From Dermatophilus congolensis (GTDB lineage: Bacteria; Actinomycetota; Actinomycetes; Actinomycetales; Dermatophilaceae), in contig NZ_UFYA01000001.1 in NCBI RefSeq assembly GCF_900447215.1, forward strand, positions 1,922,001-1,986,000: 64,000 bases of DNA. The letters are read 5' to 3'. The position numbers were made by a program, and so were the translations under genes. This document shows positions 34,564 to 43,669 of this stretch, piece after piece. How positions within the stretch are numbered: position 1 is the stretch's first letter; every line of letters begins with the position of its first letter. Below the pieces are notes generated by a model. It made no database searches and was not told where the DNA came from. It saw only the letters and a list, made by a program, of their open reading frames with translations.

Positions 34564-36243
34564 TTAGTCCGCGTCGATCTCTTCTAACGTTCCGTTTTCT
34601 ACGTGCCAGCGGCGGGTGAGCCGCACAGACTTGAGCATGCGGCGGTCATGGGTGACGAGCAGGATGGTTCCGTTGAATTCTTCGAGTGCTTCCTCAAGCT
34701 GTTCGATGGCTGGTAGGTCGAGGTGATTGGTGGGTTCATCGAGAACGAGAAGGTTCACACCGCGCGCTTGGAGGAGAGCTAAGGCTGCTCGGGTGCGTTC
34801 TCCTGGGGAAAGCGATGAAGCGGGCCGATTGACGTGGTCAGTTTTGAGGCCGAACTTGGCCAGGAGGGTTCGCACGTCAGCGTCGGGCCAGTCAGGAACT
34901 TCGAGAGCGAAGCACCGACTTAGGTTTTCTTCTCCTTCGAAGATGTCTCGTGCTTGGTCAATTTCACCGATGACGACGCGTGATCCAGCTGAGACTGTGC
35001 CTTCACGTGGTGGGATGCGCCCAAGGAGGAGGTTAAGGAGAGTGGTTTTTCCGGCGCCGTTGGGGCCAGTTACCGCTACGCGATCGCCGTAGCGCAGCTC
35101 GACGGTGAGGGGACCGAATGTGAAGTCACCTCTGTGGATGATGGCGCGACTGGCCTGGGCGACGATGTCACCTGAGCGAGGGGCTGCTGCGATAGTGAAC
35201 TGTAATTGCCATTCTTTGCGAGGCTCTTCAACGACTTCGAGACGTTCGATTAATTTTTCGGTGATTTTGATCTTAGCGGCTTGTTTTTCACTGCTGGCGC
35301 GGTTGTGGTGGCGAATAAATTTGTCTTTTTCTTTACCGTGGCCACTTTTTCCTTTGCGGACAGCATTTTTAACGCCTTTGTCCATCCATGCGCGCTGCAT
35401 ACGGGCACGAGTTTCGAGCTCAGATTTACGTTGTGCATAGTCGTCGTAGGCTTCACGAGCATGGCGACGCCGAATTGATCGTTCTTCTAGGTAGGCGTCG
35501 TATCCACCGCCGTAGGTTGTGACTTTTTGAAGGGAGCGGTCAATCTCGACAATGCTTGTTGCTACGCGGGCGAGGAATTCACGGTCGTGGCTAACAAGAA
35601 CAGTGGGAGCGTCCGTGTGGGTGACGAAGTGTTCAAGGTGCGCAAGTCCTGCAGCATCGAGGTCATTGGTGGGTTCGTCGAGGAGGTAGACGTCGTAGCG
35701 GGATAGAAGGAGGGCTGTTAGACCGACGCGTGCAGCTTGCCCGCCGGAGAGTGAATCGACTGTGCGGTCGAGGTCGATGTTCAGACCGAGGTTGGCGGCA
35801 ACGGCAGGCATGCGTTCGTCGAGGTCCGGGCCGCCTAGGTTGAGCCAGATTTCGAGGGCGGTGGAGTAGGCGTCGCCGGCTGCTGCGTCGGCGTCGGGGT
35901 TACCGAGTGCCTCTGCGGTGGCATTCATGTGTGCCGTGGCAGCGGCGATGCCGGTGCGACGGGTGAGGGCTTGGCGGATTGTTTCTCCAGAGCGAGCGTC
36001 TGGTTCTTGGGTGAGGTAACCGAGTTGAGCATGGTGGGGTGTACAGGTAATGATTCCGGTGTGGGGCTGTTGGTGGCCGGCAAGGATTTGCAGGAGTGTA
36101 GATTTTCCTGCCCCGTTGGGTCCGACGAGGCCGATGACGTCGCCGTTGGTGACGATGAGGTCAAGGTTGGAGAAGAGGACTGTGCTCCCGTGTCCGGCGG
36201 TGATGTTGGCGGCGTGGAGGGTGCTGGTTTGACTCGCACTCAT
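34564..36243 (-). CDS. ABC-F family ATPase
   Basis: 559 residues, two ABC domains without membrane helices: Walker A GPNGAGKSTLL near 42 and GPNGAGKTTLL in the second half, signatures LSGGQAARVG and LSPGERTRAAL, and a charged linker (residues ~240-320) between them. ABC-F proteins act on the ribosome, either in translation (EttA-like) or antibiotic protection; which applies cannot be told from sequence alone. ATG overlaps the PfkB gene stop (ATGA), an unusual pairing with a sugar kinase. Confidence 0.92.
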   Translation of the reverse strand: MSASQTSTLHAANITAGHGSTVLFSNLDLIVTNGDVIGLVGPNGAGKSTLLQILAGHQQPHTGIITCTPHHAQLGYLTQEPDARSGETIRQALTRRTGIAAATAHMNATAEALGNPDADAAAGDAYSTALEIWLNLGGPDLDERMPAVAANLGLNIDLDRTVDSLSGGQAARVGLTALLLSRYDVYLLDEPTNDLDAAGLAHLEHFVTHTDAPTVLVSHDREFLARVATSIVEIDRSLQKVTTYGGGYDAYLEERSIRRRHAREAYDDYAQRKSELETRARMQRAWMDKGVKNAVRKGKSGHGKEKDKFIRHHNRASSEKQAAKIKITEKLIERLEVVEEPRKEWQLQFTIAAAPRSGDIVAQASRAIIHRGDFTFGPLTVELRYGDRVAVTGPNGAGKTTLLNLLLGRIPPREGTVSAGSRVVIGEIDQARDIFEGEENLSRCFALEVPDWPDADVRTLLAKFGLKTDHVNRPASSLSPGERTRAALALLQARGVNLLVLDEPTNHLDLPAIEQLEEALEEFNGTILLVTHDRRMLKSVRLTRRWHVENGTLEEIDAD

Positions 36244-37172
36244 GTGAGCTCCTCAAGAGTTGGGGGGTTCGCCCCGGCACGGGTGATTGTGATGCCGCTG
36301 ATGTGGCTGCAGCGTCGGATGATGTTGGTGAGGGTGGTGTGGTCGATGTCGGCGAGATCGTTGCGGTGGTCTGCTCCGAGGAGTCCGGCTGTCCATAGCC
36401 CGTCAATGAGGGCGGCCATGAATGAGTCTCCGGCTCCGACGGTGTCGACAACGTTGACTGTAGGGGTTTCAACAGTGATAGCCACGCCGTTTCTGGTGAG
36501 TGCGTCTGCGCCTTTGGCTCCGCGAGTGATGACAACCAGGCTGGGGCCGTGGCGTAGCCAGTTTTCCGCGACGGTAAGGGGGTTGATGGTTCCGTCTGTG
36601 ATCCAGTGAATGTCTTCGTCGGAGACTTTGACTATGTCGGCCATGCCGATGAGGCGCTCCATGTGGGTGTAGGCATGCCGGGGTGTGCCCATGAGGCTGG
36701 GACGAGCGTTGGGGTCGTAGGTGATGGTGGCGGTGGCGCGGGCGACAGCGATGGCTTCGCGGACGTGGGTTGCTCCAGGTTCGGTGATGGCAGAGAAGGA
36801 GCCTGCGTGAACGATGCAGGTGTTGTTAGTGATGTTGATGGGTGGGCGGTCCCAGTGGACATCGAATTGGTAGGTAGCTGATCCGGTGGCGTCGATGGTG
36901 GCGTGGGCAGTGCTGGTGCGGGCTGCGGTGTTGCTTCCTGGGGTGATGGTGATGTGTTCGTCGGTGAGGTGGGTGTGAAGTTGTTTGCCGCGGGGATCGA
37001 GTGCATAGGAGGTGGCCAGGTGAACGGGGCGGGCTAGGCGGGCTAGGCCGACGGCAACATTCATGGGTGAGCCGCCGGGGTGTTCCTTGGTGTGGCCGGT
37101 TTCGGTGTCGATGATGTCTATGAGGGATTCACCAATGATGAGTGCGTGGGGCTGGGTGGGTTGCTGGCTCAT
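36240..37172 (-). CDS. PfkB-family carbohydrate kinase (fructokinase-like)
   Basis: 310 residues. PfkB signature 1 region HPGGSPMNVAVGLARL near residue 32, and signature 2 DTVGAGDSFMAALIDGLW near 245 with the catalytic Asp. The overall form is closest to bacterial fructokinases/ribokinases. Sugar substrate unproven. Translationally coupled to the downstream ABC-F gene. Confidence 0.9.
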   Translation of the reverse strand: MSQQPTQPHALIIGESLIDIIDTETGHTKEHPGGSPMNVAVGLARLARPVHLATSYALDPRGKQLHTHLTDEHITITPGSNTAARTSTAHATIDATGSATYQFDVHWDRPPINITNNTCIVHAGSFSAITEPGATHVREAIAVARATATITYDPNARPSLMGTPRHAYTHMERLIGMADIVKVSDEDIHWITDGTINPLTVAENWLRHGPSLVVITRGAKGADALTRNGVAITVETPTVNVVDTVGAGDSFMAALIDGLWTAGLLGADHRNDLADIDHTTLTNIIRRCSHISGITITRAGANPPTLEELT

Positions 37173-37371
37173 GTGGGCTCCGTTGCGGGTTGGTGGCTAG
37201 TCACACACAAGAGAAGGTCGTACTCACTCTTTTTGGGGTGAGACGATGGGATGCTCTTAACAGCTAAGGGTGGGGCGTTCGTTGGTAGGTGTGTTCTTCT
37301 CCAGGCTGTGTTGCGGTTGGCATAGCTGGCTGCGGTGATTCATTGATGTTGAGGAAAGTGAGCGGAGTTCT

Positions 37372-38907
37372 GTGTCTGTGACGGTTTCGGATCGTGCCGG
37401 ATGGCGGGAATGGTGTGCGTTGGGGGTGCTGCTGCTTCCGGTGCTGACTGTATCGATTAGCACGACTGCTCTCGGTTTCGCGGTGCCTGCGCTTTCTGCG
37501 GCTTTGCGACCGACCGGTGAAGAACTGTTGTGGATTGTGGATGTTTATCCGCTGGCGCTTGCTGGTTTGTTGTTGACCAGTGGGGTGCTTGGTGATCGTA
37601 TCGGCCGGCGGAAGGTGTTGGCGATCGGTGCGGTGGGGGTTACTGCCGCTACGGTCTATGCCGCATTCAGTGACAGTGCCCTTGAGCTAATTTTCGCTCG
37701 TGCGTTAGTTGGTGTTTTTGGCGCGACTTTACTTCCTTCCACTTTGTCGCTCATGCGAAATATCTTCCACAATGAAGGCCAGCGACGTTTGGCTATCGCA
37801 ATTTGGAGCGCTAGTTTCGCCGGGGGCGGCGCCCTGGGCCCCATTGTTGGAGGGTGGCTTTTAGGACATTTTTGGTGGGGAGCTATCTTCCTTCTCCCTG
37901 TCCCTTTAAACATATTGATGCTTGCAACAATGTTTTTCTTGGTTCCCGAGTCTCGTAATGAAAACTCTGAAAGCATTGACGCACTATCGGTTTTACTTTC
38001 AATTGGGGCTATGGTTCCAACGGCGTATGGGTTGAAGCATGCTGCAGCAACGGGGTTGGATGCTTTTTCTATCTTGCCGCTGGTATTTGGCATTGCCTGC
38101 GGTTTTTTCTTTACACGCCGCCAGCTTGGGATGGATCATCCTCTTTTGGATGTGCGGTTGTTTAAAAACCGTGTGCTCACAACTGCCGCCATCGGTAACT
38201 TTTCTTCGGTTTTTGTTTTCGCAGGTGTCCAGTTTTACATTTCGCAACACATTCAGCTAATCCAGGGGCTTGATCCGGTAACAGCGGGGTGGTGGCTTCT
38301 TCCTGGGGCGGCAGCTTCTGTGGCCGTGGGCGTGCTGATTGTCTATCTGACTCGGACTTTTCCTCGTTGGTTGCTTATTGGTGCCGGAACTCTCCTTATG
38401 GCTGCGGGTGCAGGGTTGAGTGTTTTTATTGATGTGAAAACGGGCATCTGGCTGCCGGTTCTTATGTATGTAGCTCTTGGGGTTGGGGCCTCTGCAGCTC
38501 AGGCTTTAAATACTGATGCATTGATTTCGGCAGCACCACCGGAGCGGGCTGGAGCTGCGTCAGGCTTATCGGAAACAGCTTTTGAACTGGGTACTTCTCT
38601 TGGTGTCGCGGTGTTGGGGAGTGTGCTTACCACTTTTTACGGTCGCGCTCTTTCTCTTCCCGAGGGTTTATCTGCAAGCGACTACCACGCCGTGGTTTCT
38701 ACATTGGGGGCTGCGGAAGAAGTCGCCGCTAAACTTTCCCCGGAGGCTGGTTATATTCTCCACACCGCTGCACAGCAGGCTTTTATTCACGCTGAGCGGG
38801 TAACAGGTTTTACCGCGTGTCTAGGGCTTGCTGCGGCAGGAATTCTCATTGCTCGGTCGCTTCGCAAAGGCGGGCTGGGTCGCGTTTCTTCTCCTTCGAA
38901 TTCCTAG
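37372..38907 (+). CDS. MFS multidrug efflux transporter (DHA2, 14-TM type)
   Basis: 511 residues from GTG 37372 (CGGAG just upstream). Membrane segments throughout; DRIGRRKVLAIG loop between helices 2 and 3, and motif C-like GGGALGPIVGGWLL in helix 5, typical of QacA/SmvA-type proton antiporters. Codon use is less GC-rich than the neighbouring PfkB/ABC-F pair. Substrate unknown. Confidence 0.9.
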   Translation: MSVTVSDRAGWREWCALGVLLLPVLTVSISTTALGFAVPALSAALRPTGEELLWIVDVYPLALAGLLLTSGVLGDRIGRRKVLAIGAVGVTAATVYAAFSDSALELIFARALVGVFGATLLPSTLSLMRNIFHNEGQRRLAIAIWSASFAGGGALGPIVGGWLLGHFWWGAIFLLPVPLNILMLATMFFLVPESRNENSESIDALSVLLSIGAMVPTAYGLKHAAATGLDAFSILPLVFGIACGFFFTRRQLGMDHPLLDVRLFKNRVLTTAAIGNFSSVFVFAGVQFYISQHIQLIQGLDPVTAGWWLLPGAAASVAVGVLIVYLTRTFPRWLLIGAGTLLMAAGAGLSVFIDVKTGIWLPVLMYVALGVGASAAQALNTDALISAAPPERAGAASGLSETAFELGTSLGVAVLGSVLTTFYGRALSLPEGLSASDYHAVVSTLGAAEEVAAKLSPEAGYILHTAAQQAFIHAERVTGFTACLGLAAAGILIARSLRKGGLGRVSSPSNS

Positions 38908-38986
38908 TTTTCCAGGGACGGAAGCAACTACCGAGTGATCTGCGTGCGGTCATACATCCGCGTGGTTACTGATTTTTGAGGACTTT

Positions 38987-39484
38987 ATGACTTCTATGCC
39001 GAAACGTCCTTCCGATAGCAGCTCGACCCCTGAGCTTGATTTATTGGCTTGGCTGCTTGATGACCTTATCCGTATCCCTGGTATTCGAATGAGGATTGGT
39101 GCAGATGCTCTCATTGGCCTTATACCTGGGGTCGGAGATGTTCTAGGAACAGCTCTTGGTGGGGCTGTTCTTATTGGCGCAGTTCGGCAACGCGTTCCCA
39201 TGTCTACCCTTCTCCGTATGGGATGGAACCTTTTCATTGACCAAATACTTGGCCTTATCCCTGGCGTTGGTGACATCGCAGACTTCGCTCATCGCGCTAA
39301 TTCGAAGAATGTTCAGCTGTTGCGCCGTGATATCGCTGAAGGGCGCACTGTGAGCACTGATACTCGGGGCTACTTGATCCGTGCTGCGTTTTTAGTTGGC
39401 GTGATCTTGTGTGTGCTGATTGTGTTCACTGGGGTTGCTTTGTGGTTCTTGTGGCGGTTGGTTTCTACCCTATTGAGCCTGTAA
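38987..39484 (+). CDS. DUF4112 small membrane protein
   Basis: 165 residues, GAGGA SD. It contains the duplicated LIGLIPGVGDVLGT and ILGLIPGVGDIAD motifs that mark DUF4112, then a C-terminal transmembrane segment (LIRAAFLVGVILCVLIVF). Function unknown. A perfect long palindrome follows. Confidence 0.9.
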   Translation: MTSMPKRPSDSSSTPELDLLAWLLDDLIRIPGIRMRIGADALIGLIPGVGDVLGTALGGAVLIGAVRQRVPMSTLLRMGWNLFIDQILGLIPGVGDIADFAHRANSKNVQLLRRDIAEGRTVSTDTRGYLIRAAFLVGVILCVLIVFTGVALWFLWRLVSTLLSL

Positions 39485-39517
39485 GGCTGCCGCGTTTTTT
39501 ATGATGCCTTCGCAAGG

Positions 39518-39565
39518 CATAGCATCGGGCCCCACCGGTAATTACCGGTGGGGCCCGATGCTATG
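39518..39565. terminator. 48-bp perfect palindrome between convergent genes
   Basis: Half-site CATAGCATCGGGCCCCACCG followed by GTAA, then its exact complement, with no spacer. A second small hairpin ATGCCTT-CGC-AAGGCAT at 39504-39520 abuts it. Neither strand has a T-run directly after, so this is either a U-less bidirectional terminator or a cruciform-forming site. Confidence 0.65.
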
Positions 39566-39576
39566 AGGCATTCTGC

Positions 39577-39750
39577 TCAGGAAGGCAGCAGTTCCGAAGT
39601 GTCTTCAGGTTTTTCTTTGATCGGTTTCTCAGAAGAGTCCAAGATCATCCGTCGTGGTGCAGCTGCTGTCATCTTTTCCGGTGAGAAGTAGGTGAGAGCC
39701 TCTTCTGGGTCCGGGAAAGTATGCTCATCGACGATGTGATCTTCACCCAT
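39577..39750 (-). CDS. Small hypothetical protein downstream of secreted protease
   Basis: 57 residues if started at ATG 39750 (MGEDHIVDEHTFPDPEEALTYF...). Acidic and proline-containing, no signal or membrane segment. It starts 32 bp after the protease stop on the same strand, so is likely co-transcribed. An AGGA lies upstream at a long spacing, so the start is uncertain. Function unknown. Confidence 0.5.
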   Translation of the reverse strand: MGEDHIVDEHTFPDPEEALTYFSPEKMTAAAPRRMILDSSEKPIKEKPEDTSELLPS

Positions 39751-39781
39751 TTTCTGCCGCTTTCCTGTCAAGAGTGATGTG

Positions 39782-40780
39782 TTAGCGACCGCTGGCGCTG
39801 GAAGCCTTGTTGTACGTCTTCTGTACAACGCTTCCCCAGTATGGGCCAAACATGTAGTCCGGGATCTCATCGAGCACATAGGAGTTAACCGAGTTCTGCA
39901 CGGATGAAGTGCCGGTGTATTTACCTCCCATAAACCAGGGGCCGCCGGAGGATCCGTCGGTCATGTCACAGGGGATGCCCTGTGCCTGACTTTCAGGCTC
40001 GAGCTTGTCGGGGACTGCCGTTCCGGTACATGACCAGAGAGTTTCACCATCGTACGGTTCGCCGGCAGGGTAGCCGAATGCTTTGTATTTCAAACCACGC
40101 TGCTGGTTGAAGGCGACGCCCGTTGCTCCGACAGTATCGGAGAGGGTTTGTCCTTTGTTTTTACCGACGACAACGAAAGCAGTGTCAACTTCCAAGTCTT
40201 CGGACCTGATCCAGTCCGAAGGCGCGAAAGCGTTGACTGCCGTCCATTTGCCATAGGGCGCATCGCCGTTTTCATACGCTGGAACAAAGATGAAACGGCT
40301 GGCGTACCGTCCTCTTTCATTGACGCAGTGAGCAGCGGTAGACACCATGGAACCACCTTGAGAATTCACAGAGTTAGCGGAGCAGACATAGTCTTTTCCA
40401 TTAACCGTGAAGAAGACTTTCCCAATGGTCGGCTGAGGCTTTTCACGTACTGCTTTTGCAGAAGCTTTAGTGAGTGGCGAAGTGGATTTCGCAGCAGCTT
40501 TGAGCGGTTGCTTTCCAGGAATAACCTCGGGCGGAAACTTTTCTTGCTGTTTCTTGCTTACAACTTTTCCACTTTTCTTTTTGGTGAGGTCTTGAGCTTT
40601 TTGCATGCGTTCTTTAGTCCAGTAAGAGGGCGCTTCTTGCTGGCCTTCGAATTGATGCATCACGACCTTATCCTCGCCGGGATCAGCCGGAGTGGCTTGG
40701 GCCGTGACGGGGAGCAAAGAGCCGGTCAGTGCCACCAGGGAGACGACGGCGAATACGGAACGCCTGTTGACTGTGCTCAT
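39782..40780 (-). CDS. Secreted trypsin-fold (V8-like) serine protease
   Basis: 332 residues. Sec signal peptide (RRSVFAVVSLVALTGSLLPVTAQA, cut near residue 29). Then a ~75-residue basic, charged region that looks like a propeptide, and the catalytic domain with MVSTAAHCVN (His), DLEVDTAFVVV (Asp) and CDMTDGSSGGPWF (Ser). Overall type resembles glutamyl-endopeptidase/V8-like enzymes of actinobacteria. A cell-external proteolytic role is inferred. It lies next to two papain-like protease cassettes on the same strand. Confidence 0.9.
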   Translation of the reverse strand: MSTVNRRSVFAVVSLVALTGSLLPVTAQATPADPGEDKVVMHQFEGQQEAPSYWTKERMQKAQDLTKKKSGKVVSKKQQEKFPPEVIPGKQPLKAAAKSTSPLTKASAKAVREKPQPTIGKVFFTVNGKDYVCSANSVNSQGGSMVSTAAHCVNERGRYASRFIFVPAYENGDAPYGKWTAVNAFAPSDWIRSEDLEVDTAFVVVGKNKGQTLSDTVGATGVAFNQQRGLKYKAFGYPAGEPYDGETLWSCTGTAVPDKLEPESQAQGIPCDMTDGSSGGPWFMGGKYTGTSSVQNSVNSYVLDEIPDYMFGPYWGSVVQKTYNKASSASGR

Positions 40781-41113
40781 AGGATGCCTTTCGATTTCAG
40801 TGAATCAAGTTTCCTTCATTCACTTATTTCAGGATTCCAGCATCGCTTCAGATACGAAGCTGCATCCATCGCGACTGTTTTTCAATCGCGCATCGGCGAG
40901 TACACAGGAAAATTTGACGCCTCACCATGGTTACATGGTAAGGGTTTTCCATGTATTTAGTCAAATTTCAGTAAAATATACTTAACAATTAAACCTAAAT
41001 GGGTCACGAAATTGACTGTTTGAGTATTTCCAGCTGTGGATACGTATATGGTCGACGATCGTCGACCATATACGTGTTAAGTGCTTCCGCAGATCAGGGT
41101 TCTACAGAAGCAC
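40781..41113. other. AT-rich intergenic region upstream of protease
   Basis: 333 bp. The segment 40950-41000 is unusually AT-rich for this window and probably contains the protease promoter. A long palindrome (41042-41075) sits at the cassette end. No coding signal seen. Confidence 0.6.
41042..41075 (-). terminator. 34-bp perfect palindrome after cassette copy 1
   Basis: ACGTATATGGTCGACGA followed directly by its reverse complement, 38 bp beyond the stop of the anchored-protein gene. No T-run. Confidence 0.6.
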
Positions 41114-41950
41114 TCAGTGGGTGGTGTGGCGGCGAGCGATCAACGTACCCACGATCGCCATAACTCCCAACGCACCAACACCCCCCAATGCCAACGTCGT
41201 GGCCGGAATCCCCACGCCACTGCTCGCACTGGTTGCGGCAGCAGCCGGAGCTGCGCTGGTCTCGAAACCACCAGCCGCGCCACTCTTGTCATAGTCACTA
41301 CCAGGCAGCTTGTTCGCGTACTTGCCGTGCACAATCTCCTGGTAACGCTTCAACGACACACCCTCACCAACATTGGCGCGGGCCTCATCATTCAGCGGCA
41401 ATACCCGATCTCCTTTAACCGAGTACCACGCGTTAACCTGCGGCTCATGCAACACCTGACCACCCTGGGCACGGCTGTTGTACTGCGCCTCTAAATCACC
41501 AGAAGCAGCATTCACGGCCTTCCAGCCCGAGCCACCCTTGTCCTTAACGCTCCACACACTGGTGACCTGATCCCCCACACGCACCGTGTTCGCTACATAA
41601 CCCAACGCACCCACCGGGCCACGTCCAGAAGTAACGAACTCAGGCTGCAACACATTCACCTGCGTCGTCGTACCCGACACCAACGACGGCCCCGAACCCT
41701 TTCCTGGGTTGGATTTGGCCTCGGAGGCGGGCGCGCCTTTGCTGGGTGCGCTTTGAGCTTTAGCTTTTTCTGCGACGCGTCCGGCTAGGTTGAGTGCCGA
41801 TGAGCTGGTGGCTGCCTGTGTGGCGGCAGCGCGCTCGGCTTGGGTGAGGGGTGCTGGACCTGTCGTGTCGGCGGCGTTACCGATTCCAGGGGTGGCACAC
41901 AGCAACATTCCTGCACCAGCCACTGCGGCGAGCATGCGCTTATTAGTCAT
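41114..41950 (-). CDS. Secreted, C-terminally membrane-anchored protein, copy 1
   Basis: 278 residues from ATG 41950, 1 nt after the protease stop (TGA C ATG). Signal peptide (MLAAVAGAGMLLCATPGIGNA), Ala/Ser/Lys-rich linker (residues ~30-90), an unrecognised domain of ~120 residues (VNVLQPEFVTSGRGPVGAL to LKRYQEIVHGKYANKLPG), low-complexity stalk, then a C-terminal membrane helix (TLALGGVGALGVMAIVGTLI) and a short basic tail ARRHTTH. No LPXTG motif despite LPGSD. The predicted product is identical to copy 2. Function unknown; a partner, substrate or inhibitor of the coupled cysteine protease is a possibility. Confidence 0.85.
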   Translation of the reverse strand: MTNKRMLAAVAGAGMLLCATPGIGNAADTTGPAPLTQAERAAATQAATSSSALNLAGRVAEKAKAQSAPSKGAPASEAKSNPGKGSGPSLVSGTTTQVNVLQPEFVTSGRGPVGALGYVANTVRVGDQVTSVWSVKDKGGSGWKAVNAASGDLEAQYNSRAQGGQVLHEPQVNAWYSVKGDRVLPLNDEARANVGEGVSLKRYQEIVHGKYANKLPGSDYDKSGAAGGFETSAAPAAAATSASSGVGIPATTLALGGVGALGVMAIVGTLIARRHTTH

Positions 41951-42384
41951 GTCAGCCTCCGATCTGGGAAAGCGTGTGGGTCCAGGAGAAGTCCTGGTTG
42001 TTGACGTAGAAGTTGTAGTCACCGACGTTTAGGCGCTGTTTGGAGGGCCAGGGGTCGTACCATTCGATGCTTTGATCACTGGCGCGGAAGCCGCTGATGG
42101 CCACCATGTGACCGCCACCAGCGCGGTAGAGGACGCGAGTGAGGACGGGACGGTCAGCGTTGATCTCTTTCTGCACCTCCTGGTAGCTGATGGGGCCGCT
42201 TAGGCGACCTGGGTTAATCCCTAGGGATTGGAAGGCTTGCTGGTCGTTTTCCAGGGTGGCCTGAGTGTTGGGGCATTGGTCGTCTTTGTTGCGGTTCCAT
42301 GCCAGGTTGCAGAACTGGTTTTGGGAGACGCTGACACCTTTGTAGTTGGCAATGGTTGTACCGGTTGCCGACCAGCACCATTGG
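41114..42384. repeat. Direct repeat copy 1 (1,271 bp)
   Basis: Offset 1,719 bp from copy 2. The encoded proteins are identical throughout, and nucleotide spot checks show no difference. Covers the complete anchored-protein gene and the catalytic part of the protease gene. Confidence 0.9.
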
Positions 42385-42539
42385 CTCTGCTCTTGCGCTT
42401 GAGGATTAATAGGTATTTGCACGGAGCCGTCTTCCAGCGTCCTGGGTGCCGCGGATGCAGCTGTCGGCACGGCCAGAAGGGCCGCTGCAAGGAGGCCAGC
42501 AGCACTGGCGATCTTGCGGGTCATGCTGTTTGGGAACAA
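41952..42539 (-). CDS. Secreted papain-like cysteine protease, copy 1
   Basis: 195 residues if started at TTG 42539, which has GGAGGAG immediately upstream; the same SD and TTG occur in copy 2. An internal ATG at 42524 is the alternative. Signal peptide (KIASAAGLLAAALLAVPTAASA), short pro-region, then catalytic motifs: QWCWSATGTTIANY (Cys), GGGHMVAISGF (His) and WYDPWPS (likely Asp), as in papain-like C39/C70 (AvrRpt2-like) proteins. From WCW to the C-terminus it equals copy 2, while the first ~50 residues differ. Confidence 0.87.
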   Translation of the reverse strand: MFPNSMTRKIASAAGLLAAALLAVPTAASAAPRTLEDGSVQIPINPQAQEQSQWCWSATGTTIANYKGVSVSQNQFCNLAWNRNKDDQCPNTQATLENDQQAFQSLGINPGRLSGPISYQEVQKEINADRPVLTRVLYRAGGGHMVAISGFRASDQSIEWYDPWPSKQRLNVGDYNFYVNNQDFSWTHTLSQIGG

Positions 42540-42693
42540 AACTCCTCCTCGATGAGGAATTGATGGGGGGAGGCACATTTTCGGCCTACATCAACGCTAT
42601 TCGCGGCTTTGTCCCAGATTTTGTGGGTAGCCTCCCACTGTGGGTGGTGTGGTCACTTCCTGCCACAGCTGAGCAATAAAACAGTTTCCACCT

Positions 42694-42746
42694 CTTACCT
42701 GTGTAGCCAGACGCTTCAGAGCAGAGCGCCTGGCTACACAGGTAAG
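42694..42746 (-). terminator. 17-bp perfect stem between cassette copies
   Basis: CTTACCTGTGTAGCCAG / CTGGCTACACAGGTAAG with a 19-nt loop, 87 bp past the stop of copy 2's second gene and upstream of copy 1. No T-run. Confidence 0.6.
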
Positions 42747-42832
42747 AACCGAGATGGTTCTGCGTATTTTTCTTTACTCTGCACCCTCAAACTACACAGC
42801 GTGCATTCAGGATTATTGTCTCAGTGTTGAGA

Positions 42833-43669
42833 TCAGTGGGTGGTGTGGCGGCGAGCGATCAACGTACCCACGATCGCCATAACTCCCAACGCACCAACAC
42901 CCCCCAATGCCAACGTCGTGGCCGGAATCCCCACGCCACTGCTCGCACTGGTTGCGGCAGCAGCCGGAGCTGCGCTGGTCTCGAAACCACCAGCCGCGCC
43001 ACTCTTGTCATAGTCACTACCAGGCAGCTTGTTCGCGTACTTGCCGTGCACAATCTCCTGGTAACGCTTCAACGACACACCCTCACCAACATTGGCGCGG
43101 GCCTCATCATTCAGCGGCAATACCCGATCTCCTTTAACCGAGTACCACGCGTTAACCTGCGGCTCATGCAACACCTGACCACCCTGGGCACGGCTGTTGT
43201 ACTGCGCCTCTAAATCACCAGAAGCAGCATTCACGGCCTTCCAGCCCGAGCCACCCTTGTCCTTAACGCTCCACACACTGGTGACCTGATCCCCCACACG
43301 CACCGTGTTCGCTACATAACCCAACGCACCCACCGGGCCACGTCCAGAAGTAACGAACTCAGGCTGCAACACATTCACCTGCGTCGTCGTACCCGACACC
43401 AACGACGGCCCCGAACCCTTTCCTGGGTTGGATTTGGCCTCGGAGGCGGGCGCGCCTTTGCTGGGTGCGCTTTGAGCTTTAGCTTTTTCTGCGACGCGTC
43501 CGGCTAGGTTGAGTGCCGATGAGCTGGTGGCTGCCTGTGTGGCGGCAGCGCGCTCGGCTTGGGTGAGGGGTGCTGGACCTGTCGTGTCGGCGGCGTTACC
43601 GATTCCAGGGGTGGCACACAGCAACATTCCTGCACCAGCCACTGCGGCGAGCATGCGCTTATTAGTCAT
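42833..43669 (-). CDS. Secreted, C-terminally membrane-anchored protein, copy 2
   Basis: 278 residues from ATG 43669, 1 nt after the protease stop. Product identical to copy 1 (41114-41950), with the same signal peptide, unrecognised middle domain and C-terminal membrane helix. The whole gene lies within the 1,271-bp repeated tract; the tract boundary coincides with the stop codon. It is the second gene of the upstream cassette. Confidence 0.85.
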   Translation of the reverse strand: MTNKRMLAAVAGAGMLLCATPGIGNAADTTGPAPLTQAERAAATQAATSSSALNLAGRVAEKAKAQSAPSKGAPASEAKSNPGKGSGPSLVSGTTTQVNVLQPEFVTSGRGPVGALGYVANTVRVGDQVTSVWSVKDKGGSGWKAVNAASGDLEAQYNSRAQGGQVLHEPQVNAWYSVKGDRVLPLNDEARANVGEGVSLKRYQEIVHGKYANKLPGSDYDKSGAAGGFETSAAPAAAATSASSGVGIPATTLALGGVGALGVMAIVGTLIARRHTTH

